Shown piece after piece: positions 18,530 to 27,192 of a stretch of DNA of 64,000 nucleotides. A model generated the notes under the pieces. It did not search any database, had not been told where the DNA came from, and saw only the letters and a program-made list of their open reading frames with translations. Source of the DNA: Gordonia sp. SID5947 (GTDB taxonomy: Bacteria; Actinomycetota; Actinomycetes; Mycobacteriales; Mycobacteriaceae); assembly GCF_009862785.1 (NCBI RefSeq), contig NZ_WWHU01000001.1:1674001-1738000 (forward strand). The letters are read 5' to 3'. Numbering within the stretch: position 1 is the first letter of the stretch; each line of letters opens with the position of its first letter. Made by a program: the position numbers and the translations under genes.

Positions 18530-20469
18530 ATGACGACATACTTCATCACCGGCGGCAGCGGATTCATCGGCCGCCGGGTCATCGAACGCCTCCTCACCGT
18601 AGAGCCGGATGCCCGCATCCATGCACTGGTACGTCAGCAGTCACTGGCGAGATTCAGCCAGATGCTCACTGACATGAATGCCGGTGACCGGGTCACACCG
18701 GTGATCGGCGACGTGACGACCCCGGGCCTCGCGGCCGACAACCGCGATCTCCCCGACATCGACCACGTCATCCACCTCGCGGCGATCTATGACATGACGG
18801 CCGACGCCGACGCACAACAGGTGGCAAACGTGGAGGGCACCGCACGCGTGGCGGATTTCGCGCTCGCGGGCGGTGCGATGATGCACCACATCTCCTCGAT
18901 CGCGGTGGCCGGCGACCATCGCGGAACCTTCACCGAGGAGGATTTCGATGCCGGACAAGGGTTTCCGTCGCCCTATCACCGCACCAAGTTCGAGGCCGAG
19001 AAAGTGGTCCGGGAACGCGAGGGATTGCGGTGGCGTGTCTACCGTCCCTCGATCGTGGTCGGAGACTCGCGAACCGGGGAGATGGACAAGGTCGATGGCC
19101 CGTATTACTTCTTCGGTCATCTCGCCATGCTCGGTCATCTCCCGTCCGGGCTCCCCTTGCCCATGCCGGATCTCGGTAAGACGAACATCGTCCCTGTCGA
19201 CTTTGTCGCCGGGGCGATCGTCGCGCTCTGTACCGTGGAGCCGGAACGCAGCGGGATGGTCTTTCACCTCGCCGACCCGCGTCGTCGCACGATCACCGGG
19301 ATGTACAACGCGATCGCTCCCGGATTCCATGGGCCACGAGGCCGCAATGTGATCCCGAACGGGGTCGTCGAGCCTCTCCTCGCCCTCGCCGGCACCGGGC
19401 CGCTGCGAGTGGGGCGTGATCTCCTCGCCACCCAGCAGGGCATCCCGCCCGCACTTCTCGACACCGTGGCGCTCGCCGTCGACTTCCGATCCGACGAGAC
19501 CGCGGCCGCGCTGCGGGAGCGCGGGATCATGCTGCCGGATCTCGACGACTACGGGCCGCGTCTCTGGAAATACTGGGCGATGCACCTCGATCCCGCCCGG
19601 CATCGTCACAACGATCCGCGCGGACCACTGGTCGGCAAGAACATCCTGATCACCGGCGGCTCCAGCGGGATCGGCAAGGCCACCGCCCGGATGTGTGTGG
19701 CACGAGGCGCGAACGTGTTCATCGTCGCCCGTGACGCGGACGGTCTCGACACCGCGACCGCCGAACTCTCCGCGACCGCGAGCAAGGACGGCGTGCCGCC
19801 CGGTGCGGTACATGCGTACCAGTGCGACATCACCGATGAGGAGTCGGTCGGCGGGTTGGTGAAGACGATTCTCGCCGAACACGATCACGTCGACATCCTG
19901 GTCAACAACGCCGGCCGTTCGATCCGCCGGGCCACGATCAACTCCACCGATCGGCTGCACGACTACCAACGAGTCATGGCGGTGAACTACTTCGGCGCGG
20001 TCAACCTGGTACTGCAACTCCTCCCGCACATGGTCGAGCGTCAGTCGGGCCACATCGTGAACGTGACGTCGATCGCCGTCCAATCCCGCGGTGCCCGGTT
20101 CGGCGCGTATGCCTCGTCGAAGGCCGCCCTCGAGGCCTTCAGCGATGTGACGAGCGTCGAAACCCTCTCCGACCATGTGACATTCACCAACGTACGACTC
20201 CCCTCGTGCGGACACGGATGATCGCACCCACCGAGGCGTACGAGAACCAGGCAGGTGTATGGGGTGTGGACAAGGCCGCATCGCGTGTGCTGCACGGCAT
20301 CCTGGACCGGCCGCGTCGGGTCGGGTCGGTGGTGGGTTCCCTGGCCGACGTGGGCCATCGCTTCGCCCCCGGGCTGACCACGCGAATCCTGCACCAGGAG
20401 TACCTGGCCTTTGGTGAATCGGCCGCTGCGCTGGGGAAGTCGAATCCAGACGACGACGCTGTCCCGTGA
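18530..20469 (+). pseudogene. acrA1: AcrA1-like two-domain fatty acyl-CoA reductase, interrupted by a one-base frameshift
   Basis: The intact product would be about 646 residues, close to the 650 of M. tuberculosis AcrA1 (Rv3391). The first half is an extended SDR/thioester-reductase-type domain (TGGSGFIGRR at 7-16, YHRTKFEAEKVV, YRPSIVVGDSRTGEMDK). The second is a classical SDR (ITGGSSGIGKATA near 372, LVNNAGRSIRR, catalytic YASSKAALEAF near 527). The frame stops at 20221 with the non-family end VRLPSCGHG. Adding one C to the run at 20200-20203 restores VRLPLVRTRMIAPTEAYENQ and continues to 20469. Either the gene is truncated or the base call is wrong. Such enzymes reduce fatty acyl-CoA to aldehyde or alcohol for wax or envelope lipids. 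The last codons overlap the next gene. Confidence 0.82.
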
Positions 20470-21542
20470 TCGACACACCGTATCTCTCGCTCGACGTCGC
20501 GCGGCTCGATCGCAACATCCATGGTGTCGCCGGACACGCGCAGACGGCAGGCCTCGATCTGCGACCACACGCGAAGACCCACAAGTGCGCCGAGATCGCC
20601 CGGCGACAGCTGGCGGCCGGCGCGGTCGGTCTGACAGTCGCGACCATCGGCGAGGCAGAGGCGTTCGCCACCGCATCGCCGGTCCGTGCGGATCTGTTCA
20701 TCGCCTATCCATTGTGGGTCTCCGGCGACAAGGGGCGTCGTCTGCGTGCACTCGCCGCGCATACCCGGCTCCGTCTCGCCGTCGACTCCGCCGAGGGTGC
20801 GCGACAGCTTGCTGCCGAGATCGGTCATGCCGATGTCGACGTCGTCGTGGAGGTCGACTCCGGTCAGCACCGGACCGGCGTGGTGCCGCAGGAGGCCGGC
20901 GGGGTCGCCTCTGCCGCAGTCGATGCCGGCCTACGGGTGATCGGAGTGTTCACGTTCCCCGGTCACGGGTACGGTCCCGGCGATGCGCCACGGCGGGCGG
21001 CGGAGCAGGAGGTGACCGCGCTGTCGGTCGCCGCCGAACAGTTGCGGGCGGTCGGCGTCGAGCCGGTGGTCCGCAGTGGGGGTTCCACGCCCACCATCGA
21101 GTTCGCCGAATCAGGGGTGCTGACCGAGATCCGGCCGGGTGTCTACCCTCTCAACGATGCACAGCAGATAGAGCTCGGGTCGTGCGGTTTCGCGGAGGTC
21201 GCATTGTCCGCCATCGCGACCGTGGTACATCGAACCGGGATGCGCGCCGTCGTGGATGCGGGCAGCAAGATCCTCGGCGCCGACCGTCCGCCCTGGACGT
21301 CGGGATTCGGCCGCGTACTCGATGCTCCCGACGCGACCATCACCTCGCTCTCCGAACACCATGCGGTGATCGAGTTCCCGTCGGACACCGCATCTACTGC
21401 GCTTCCGGCTCCCGGCGATCGACTGCGGGTGATACCGAATCACGTGTGTACCGCGGTCAATCTGGTCGACGAGTTGATCGCCGAGACACCCGACGGAACC
21501 ACCGCACGGTGGCCGGTGGTCGCCCGGGGAGCCAACTCGTGA
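20466..21542 (+). CDS. D-serine dehydratase / D-threonine aldolase-like PLP enzyme (alanine racemase N-domain family)
   Basis: This 358-residue protein starts IDTPYLSLDVARLDRNI and has RPHAKTHKC with the PLP lysine at 37. EVDSGQHRTGV, FPGHGY, SGGSTPT and RPGVYPLNDAQQ follow the barrel strands. The C-terminal PNHVCTAVNLVDE contains the His and Cys that bind zinc in eukaryotic-type D-serine dehydratase (DSD1). It probably deaminates D-serine or cleaves a beta-hydroxy D-amino acid. The GTG start overlaps the end of the acyl-CoA reductase gene by four bases, so translation depends on ribosomes finishing that upstream frame. Confidence 0.83.
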   Translation: MIDTPYLSLDVARLDRNIHGVAGHAQTAGLDLRPHAKTHKCAEIARRQLAAGAVGLTVATIGEAEAFATASPVRADLFIAYPLWVSGDKGRRLRALAAHTRLRLAVDSAEGARQLAAEIGHADVDVVVEVDSGQHRTGVVPQEAGGVASAAVDAGLRVIGVFTFPGHGYGPGDAPRRAAEQEVTALSVAAEQLRAVGVEPVVRSGGSTPTIEFAESGVLTEIRPGVYPLNDAQQIELGSCGFAEVALSAIATVVHRTGMRAVVDAGSKILGADRPPWTSGFGRVLDAPDATITSLSEHHAVIEFPSDTASTALPAPGDRLRVIPNHVCTAVNLVDELIAETPDGTTARWPVVARGANS

Positions 21543-21549
21543 GCGCCGG

Positions 21550-23156
21550 TCACTCGTACACTCCCTCGACCACCCACTTCTCCGCTCGATAGCTCAACAG
21601 CAACGCGCGAGAGTCGTCGAGCAGAACCTGTGCCCGCGCGGTGATCCCGCCCGTACCCGTATCGACGCCGGTGGGCCAGGGTCCGGCCCACCAGCGCAGT
21701 TCCCAGGCACCTCGAGCCTTGCCGTTGCGTTCCATCCGGATCGTGGTGGGTTCAGAGGAGAAACACCCCCGGGCGGTGACCTCCACCGGGCTCCCGGTCA
21801 GATCGAGCATCTGAATCGGGGTGTTCAACAACACCGCAGGGGTTGGTTGCGGCAACCGGCCCGGCCACGGCGCCTCGGGATTGCGTGCCGGTATCCGTTC
21901 GTCCCGAGGGACACCATCGTGATCCGGTCCCTGGGACCGCGTCCCCCACTCGGGATCGGGAGTTGCACTGCGTCACCGCCGAGCAGCCCCTGTACCCGGA
22001 CCAGGGATCGCCTTGCCCGCTCGTCGACCTCCGGGTCCTCGGGTAACCCGTTGCCGCTCAACGAGTACTGCAGCGCACCGGCGGCGACCACCTCGACCGG
22101 CTCGAGCCGCAACACATCGATCGGCGAATCCGGACGGCCCTCCGCCCCGGCACGGCCACCGGTCAGCCATCCCTCGAGCTGCCAGCGAATCCGGTCCGCG
22201 GTGGCCTCTGGAGTCAGCGGCTGAGCGCATCTCCAGGTCCGGGAATGACGCTGCCCCCGTTCGGTGACCGCTTCCACGGTGAGCCGGGTGCAGGCCGCGG
22301 ATGCCGATGCCAGCCGTTGTGCCAATGCGTCGGCCAGCCGGCGACCGAGGAACGCCGCCGCATCCACGCGGTCGATCGGTGGATCGCATCGATGCTCGAT
22401 CACCAGATCGACCGGGGAGATCTGACCCGACGGAGGCCGGCCGGGAACGGCGTTGGCCAATCGGTGCGCAATCATGGCGTCGGCGGAGAAACGGGTCGCG
22501 ACATCACCGGCAGGCAGATCGGCAAAGGCGCCGATTGTCGAGATCCCCAGGCGACGGAGCAGATCGACCAACTCGGTTCTGGTCGGATCGCTCAGACTGG
22601 GTTCCACGGCGAGGTCGGCAACCGGCCTGCCGGCCAGGTAGGCGGCGTCACCACCCGGCTCCACGTGGCGTCCGTGCCGCGCCGCCAGCACTGCGGTGAA
22701 CAGTTCGTCGGCCACCCCGACATGCGCCTCGACGCCGGACGCGGCCACCGCATCGATCAGCTTCTCCGCGAGTACGTCCTCGCCACCGAAGTAGCGGGTG
22801 GCATTGGACGACGGGACCACCAGGAGTCCCGGCCGCAACACCTCGACGACCGGAACCAGGTCGGCCACCACCGCGACCACCGGCTCGAAGATCCTGCCGT
22901 CGCGGTGATCGTCGGTGGTGACGACGGTCATCTCCGGACAGGCCGACTGCGCCTGACGTTTGCGCATCCCGCGCCGCACGCCGACGCTGCGTGCCGGCGC
23001 CGAACAGGCGATCACCCGATTGGCGTGCAGGACCGCGATCGGATGGTGTGGGGGGAGGTCGTCGGCGATCGCCGCCGCCGTCGCCGGCCAGTCCGGACAC
23101 CACAAGGCGAGAACACGGCCGTCGCCCGCCACCGGCGAGGTCATCGGCGCCGCCAT
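21550..23156 (-). pseudogene. imuB: ImuB, inactive Y-family polymerase-like mutasome protein, interrupted by a one-base frameshift
   Basis: The restored product is about 535 residues, similar to M. tuberculosis ImuB (Rv3394c). RVLALWCPDWPATAAA replaces the catalytic acidic start of true Y-family polymerases, so the protein is a scaffold. VHANRVIACSAPARSVGVRRGMRKRQAQ and LRRLGISTIGAFADLPAGDVATRFS are typical. The upstream frame runs to 21825 but ends in an unrelated tail after ITMVSLG; restoring one C (plus strand) in the run near 21903-21905 gives GDERIPARNPEAPWPGRLPQ and continues in the 21550-21855 frame to WELRWWAGPWP and VEGVYE. ImuB links ImuA', DnaE2 and the beta clamp, and the lost C-terminal region is the part known to contact partners. 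It overlaps imuA' by one base. Confidence 0.85.
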
Positions 23157-23929
23157 CAGTTCGCCACCGCGAGACTCGGACGGGGTGGCGACGGTACCAG
23201 ACCCACCTGTGCGGATGCGCCGAAACCGCCTGCCACCACATCGATCTCACCGGTCTCGCGTCGATGCCCACGATCGGTGACGGACACCTGCAGAGACATC
23301 CCGCCGATCCGGCCGTAGCCCGCCCGCGCCGTGGCGAGGTCGATCGAACCGAGACCGCCGGGCAGATGCCGGTAGGTGACCACTTCCGCATCCATACGGA
23401 GCTGCGCACCCGGCCACGTCCCACCGACCGTGACCAGCGTCGACAACTGCTTGCGGACTCGACCCATCACCACTCGCGTCCGCGATGGCGGTACCGCGCT
23501 GCCGCCGAGTCCCAGCACCACGAGGTCCATCCCGTCGAGCAGCACCCCGGCCACCTCGATCGGGTCGACCCCTGGATTCGGGACCGTGGCGATCCGCGAC
23601 AGATCTCCACCCAACTCCACGACCGCCCCGAAGTTGAGTTGGGGCAAACCCACGATCCCCACTTGGCGACCCGCCCCGCTCACCGATGCGATCACCGACA
23701 ACAGGATCGACCGGGCGCCGGAGATGGTGACCACACTCCCCCGCGCCAACCCGCGTCGGGGAAGCAGATCGGCCAGCGCATCCGGCACCGGCAACACCTC
23801 GGCCGATCTGTCGGAGACCTCAACGGACCGGTGATCAGGACGGCCCGACATCACCGCTATCTGGCGACGGAGTCGGTCCAGATCGTGACTCACCGTCCCA
23901 TCTGGGACAACACTCGCAGACGTACCCAT
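23156..23929 (-). CDS. imuA': ImuA' mutasome accessory protein (RecA/SulA-like)
   Basis: This 257-residue protein has the collapsed RecA-like pattern of mycobacterial ImuA' (Rv3395c): LARGSVVTISGARSILLSVIASVSGAGRQVGIVGLPQLNFGAVVELG, then VAGVLLDGMDLVVLGLGGSAVPPSRTRVVMGRVRK. No functional Walker A is visible. The ATG at 23929 has a near-ideal AGGAGGG five bases upstream, so the longer in-frame start at 23980, which overlaps the SOS box region, is rejected. Its stop and the imuB start share one base (TGATG), giving tight coupling. A LexA-type box lies 57 bases upstream. Together with ImuB and DnaE2 it forms the damage-induced mutasome. Confidence 0.9.
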   Translation of the reverse strand: MGTSASVVPDGTVSHDLDRLRRQIAVMSGRPDHRSVEVSDRSAEVLPVPDALADLLPRRGLARGSVVTISGARSILLSVIASVSGAGRQVGIVGLPQLNFGAVVELGGDLSRIATVPNPGVDPIEVAGVLLDGMDLVVLGLGGSAVPPSRTRVVMGRVRKQLSTLVTVGGTWPGAQLRMDAEVVTYRHLPGGLGSIDLATARAGYGRIGGMSLQVSVTDRGHRRETGEIDVVAGGFGASAQVGLVPSPPRPSLAVAN

Positions 23930-23985
23930 ACACCCTCCTGAACTGCGACTTTCCGCAATCAGCGCGCAGGGAAGATGCATGCTGT

Positions 23986-24001
23986 TCGAACATGTTTTCG
24001 A
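23986..24001. promoter_or_regulatory. LexA SOS box of imuA'-imuB (one mismatch)
   Basis: TCGAACATGTTTTCGA matches TCGAAC-N4-GTTCGA at 11 of 12 fixed positions and has the same ATGT centre as the dnaE2 box. It lies upstream of imuA', a known LexA target in mycobacteria. Confidence 0.88.
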
Positions 24002-24064
24002 TTCGATTTCATCCTAGGGCGGCCCACCGACAACCGTCAACGCGTCCACTCCACCCACCCACCC

Positions 24065-24147
24065 CTCTCCGCAGCCGCGACGGTTTCCGTCATCCGCGAC
24101 GGGAAAAAGGGGGCGCGGATGACGGAAACCGTCGCGGCTGCGGAGAG
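24065..24147. repeat. perfect 34-bp inverted repeat with a 15-base loop
   Basis: The arms at 24065-24098 and 24114-24147 are exact reverse complements over 34 bases; the loop is ACGGGAAAAAGGGGG. With a single-base bulge, three more pairs can form outside. It fills the gap between the imuA' promoter and the end of the radical SAM gene. There is no T tract on either side, so it is unlike a simple intrinsic terminator, although it should still stall or protect transcripts of the radical SAM gene. Confidence 0.9.
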
Positions 24148-24164
24148 AGGGCAGAACGGGAGGG

Positions 24165-25187
24165 TCAGAAGAGGGTGAGCGCCTGCTGCAATTCGGGTCG
24201 CGCGACCGGTTCAGCCGGCGCCGCGGCGCCACGCAGCCCCTGCGCGCCGGCCAGACCGTACTGCTGCACCAGCGGCCGCATCCGGTCGCGCAACCACGCC
24301 GAGTACTCCGGGGTCACGTAGGCGCCCCGTCCATAGAGACCGCGGTATCTGCGCACCAGTGCCGGATGATGTTCGGCCAGCCACTCCATGAACCATGGTT
24401 TGGTGGACCCCCTCAGATGCATGGGGAACGCGGTGACGCCGGAGGCCCCCGCATCGGCCAGTGCCGCCAAGAGGTCATCCAGGTGCGACGTGGCATCACT
24501 CAGATACGGGATCACCGGCGCCACCATCACATGCGGAGCAAAACCCGCATCGGCGACCGCGCGGATCAGCTCCAGCCGCGCCTTCGGCGAAGGGGTGCCG
24601 GGTTCCAGCGACTTCTGCAACTCGGCATCGTGCATCGCCAGGGATATCGCGATGCTCACCGGGACCTTGCGGGACGCCTGCCGCAGCAACGGCAGGTCAC
24701 GGCGCAGCAACGTCCCCTTCGTCAGGATCGAGAACGGGGTCGCCGACTCCGCGAGCGCCGAGATCACCCCCGGCATCAACCGGTACCGCCCTTCGGCCCG
24801 CTGATAGGGGTCGGTGTTGGTCCCCAACGCCACCGTCTCACGGTTCCATGACCGGCGCCGCAGCTCCTTCCGGAGCACCGCCGCCACGTTGAGCTTGACC
24901 ACGACCTGACTGTCGAAGTCCTGCCCGGCGTCGAGATCCAGATACTCGTGCGTCGGCCGCGCGAAACAGTACCGACAGGCATGGGTGCAACCACGAAACG
25001 TGTTGACCGTGAACCGAAATGGAAGATTCGCGGCGTCCGGCACCTGATTGAGGGCACTCTTGGCCAACACCTCGTGGAAGGTGACACCTTCGAATTCGGG
25101 GGTCTGCACCGAGCGCACGAGACCCGCCTTGCCCAGACCGGGCAGCGCGCCGTCGTCCACCTCGACCCCCTGGTCGGACCACCGCAT
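24165..25187 (-). CDS. radical SAM protein, Rv2578c / SplB-like family
   Basis: This 340-residue protein carries the radical SAM cluster motif C67-x3-C71-x2-C74 in NTFRGCTHACRYCFARP, followed by HEYLDLD, VALGTNTDPYQRAEG and SILTKGTLLRRDL. This is the pattern of the Rv2578c family, related to spore photoproduct lyase. The true substrate is unknown; DNA or RNA repair has been suggested because of the family relationship and damage-linked expression. An SOS-like box lies nine bases upstream of the ATG at 25187, consistent with LexA control. A long inverted repeat begins 18 bases after the stop. Confidence 0.87.
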   Translation of the reverse strand: MRWSDQGVEVDDGALPGLGKAGLVRSVQTPEFEGVTFHEVLAKSALNQVPDAANLPFRFTVNTFRGCTHACRYCFARPTHEYLDLDAGQDFDSQVVVKLNVAAVLRKELRRRSWNRETVALGTNTDPYQRAEGRYRLMPGVISALAESATPFSILTKGTLLRRDLPLLRQASRKVPVSIAISLAMHDAELQKSLEPGTPSPKARLELIRAVADAGFAPHVMVAPVIPYLSDATSHLDDLLAALADAGASGVTAFPMHLRGSTKPWFMEWLAEHHPALVRRYRGLYGRGAYVTPEYSAWLRDRMRPLVQQYGLAGAQGLRGAAAPAEPVARPELQQALTLF

Positions 25188-25195
25188 ACCCAGAG

Positions 25196-25211
25196 TCGAA
25201 CATATGTGCGA
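25196..25211. promoter_or_regulatory. LexA-type SOS box of the radical SAM gene (one mismatch)
   Basis: TCGAACATATGTGCGA matches the SOS consensus at 11 of 12 fixed positions. It sits nine bases before the radical SAM start codon and about 55 bases before the divergent kinase start, so LexA could influence both. Confidence 0.75.
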
Positions 25212-25266
25212 TCACCGTGTCAAGCGCATGGCACCGACCCGGGTGGGCACGACTATCATGCAGCCT

Positions 25267-26493
25267 ATGTCGACCACCCACGAGGGCCACCGCACGCCAG
25301 GGCCGCAGTACCTGGTGGCCGGGCGCTACCGTCTGCAGTCTCGCATCGGCGGTGGCGGCATGGGCACGGTGTGGCTGGCCCGCGACCAACTGCTCGCCCG
25401 CGACGTCGCGGTGAAACAGGTGGTCTCCACCGAGGGCCTCAGTGACGAGACAGCCGAGAACGTCCGCAAGCGTGCGATGCGAGAAGGCCGGATCGCCGCG
25501 CGACTCTCCCACCGCAATGCCGTTGCCATGCACGACGTCGCCCTCGACAGTGGCGAGCCCTGGCTCGTCATGGAGTACATCCCCTCCCGGAGCGTCGCCC
25601 AGATCCTGCACACCACAAGAACTCTGGGTCCCCAACAGGCCGCTCAGATCGGCGCCCAGGTGGCCGACGCGATGACCGAGGCCCATGTTGTGGGCATCAT
25701 CCACCGCGACATCAAGCCGGGCAACATCCTCATCACGACCACAGGTCGCAGCGCCGGCCTCGTGAAGATCACCGACTTCGGCATCTCCCGGGTGAAGGAC
25801 GATGTCAGCCTGACGCAGACGGGTGTGATCACCGGCACCCCAGCCTATTTCGCACCCGAGGTCGCCCGTGGCGCCGAACCCGGGGAGGCGTCGGACGTCT
25901 ACTCACTCGGCGCGACGGTGTACACCATCGTCGAAGGTCAGCCACCGTTCGGGGTCGACGACAATTCGCTGGCATTGCTGCACAAGGTCGCTCGGGCACA
26001 GATCAATCCCATGGCCAAGGCAGGCGAGCTGCGACCGGTGTTGCTGCGCATGCTCGAACCCAACCCGGCGAAGCGGCCGACGATGCGCGAGGCCCGCGAT
26101 CTGCTCGCGCAGGTGGCCGCCGGCACACGGGGGTCGGCGCATCAGGTGCTGACCAGTCCGCTCACCAAGCCCGACGGCGGACTTCCGGTGTGGGCTCAGC
26201 GAGCACCACGGCCGCCGCGGACGCATCCGACGGGTACCCATCTGCCGGTCGGCGGGTCGTCGACGGCGACGCCCGGACGCCCGACGCCGACACCGCCCGC
26301 GCCGACCCTGTCGACCGAGCCGCCACACAGCGCCGAGCCCGGGCCCCGATATCGAGCGGCGTCCGACGAGACCCGCGTGACGTCGGCCACCGAGCGGACG
26401 ACGACATCGACCACTGCTCTGGCGATCTCGATCCTTGTGTTCTTCGTGATCCTCGCGATCGTGGTGGTCTTGGTGATCGCGCTCGCCGGCTGA
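25267..26493 (+). CDS. eukaryotic-type Ser/Thr protein kinase with C-terminal membrane anchor
   Basis: This 408-residue protein has a complete Hanks kinase domain: the glycine loop GGGGMGTVWLA (28-38), Lys50 in VAVKQV, HRDIKPGN (146-153) with the catalytic Asp148, DFG (170-172) and APE at the end of the activation loop, which contains several threonines. A Pro/Thr-rich linker (about 300-380) leads to one helix (ALAISILVFFVILAIVVVL) at the very C-terminus with almost nothing outside, so there is no extracellular sensor such as PASTA. The start at 25267 follows a TATCAT -10-like sequence; an ATG at 25258 is possible. Its partners are unknown; the adjacent two-component system is a candidate. 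Confidence 0.88.
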   Translation: MSTTHEGHRTPGPQYLVAGRYRLQSRIGGGGMGTVWLARDQLLARDVAVKQVVSTEGLSDETAENVRKRAMREGRIAARLSHRNAVAMHDVALDSGEPWLVMEYIPSRSVAQILHTTRTLGPQQAAQIGAQVADAMTEAHVVGIIHRDIKPGNILITTTGRSAGLVKITDFGISRVKDDVSLTQTGVITGTPAYFAPEVARGAEPGEASDVYSLGATVYTIVEGQPPFGVDDNSLALLHKVARAQINPMAKAGELRPVLLRMLEPNPAKRPTMREARDLLAQVAAGTRGSAHQVLTSPLTKPDGGLPVWAQRAPRPPRTHPTGTHLPVGGSSTATPGRPTPTPPAPTLSTEPPHSAEPGPRYRAASDETRVTSATERTTTSTTALAISILVFFVILAIVVVLVIALAG

Positions 26494-26520
26494 CGAGCGG
26501 AGCGCGGTCACGGGGACCGG

Positions 26521-27192
26521 TCAGCCGATATGCCGGGTCGCCGCCCACCGGGTCAGCGCGTTCCGGTTGGACTGCTGGGTCTTTCGCAGCACGTTCGAGG
26601 CATGCGTCTCGACGGTCTTGATCGAGATGAACAGCTCGTCGGCGATCTCCCGGTAGGTGTATCCACGGGCGAGCAGGCGGAGCACCTCGAGTTCCCGCCT
26701 GGTGAGCGAGTCGAGCTCGGGGTCCAGTGGCGGCTCCGGCGCGGTCGACCGGCCGGTGAACGAGTCCAGAACGAATCCCGCCAGCCGCGGACTGAAGACC
26801 GCGTCACCGTCTGCGACCCGTCGCACGGCATCGGCGAGTTCCTTCCCACCGATCGTCTTGGTCACGTAACCACGCGCCCCGGCCCGGATCGTCGCGATCA
26901 CGTCCTCGGCCGCGTCGCTAACACTGAGCGCCAGAAAGACCGGTGCGGCGTCTTCGGGCAACGCCTCGGTGACGCCACGCAACACCGCAACACCGCCACC
27001 GGATGGCATGTGGACGTCGAGCAGCACCACATCCGGGCGTATCCGCACGATGCCCGCGACGGCGTCGGCCACGGTCCCGGCCTCGCCGGCCACCGAAAGT
27101 CCCGGTTCCGAGGCCAACTCGGCGCGCACACCCGAGCGGAACACCGCATGATCGTCGACGAGAAAGATCCGGCAGACGCCCGCGTCGGTCAT
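26521..27192 (-). CDS. NarL/LuxR-type response regulator of an envelope-stress system
   Basis: This 223-residue protein has a receiver domain (FLVDDHAVFRSGV, phosphoacceptor Asp59 in LLDVHMPSGG, the conserved Lys in VTKTIGGKEL) and a C-terminal LuxR helix-turn-helix (LTRRELEVLRLLARGYTYREIADELFISIKTVETH). Its start overlaps the end of the histidine kinase gene by four bases. With the PspC-kinase and the divergent PspC gene it resembles the EsrISR system of Corynebacterium glutamicum, which also lies near guaA and responds to cell-envelope antibiotics. That equivalence is inferred from domains and position. Confidence 0.93.
   Translation of the reverse strand: MTDAGVCRIFLVDDHAVFRSGVRAELASEPGLSVAGEAGTVADAVAGIVRIRPDVVLLDVHMPSGGGVAVLRGVTEALPEDAAPVFLALSVSDAAEDVIATIRAGARGYVTKTIGGKELADAVRRVADGDAVFSPRLAGFVLDSFTGRSTAPEPPLDPELDSLTRRELEVLRLLARGYTYREIADELFISIKTVETHASNVLRKTQQSNRNALTRWAATRHIG

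Noticed and set aside
18641..20701. A 686-codon minus-strand frame opposite the acyl-CoA reductase gene
   Set aside because: The plus strand encodes clear SDR motifs; the minus product is Arg/Gly/His-rich shadow sequence without domains.
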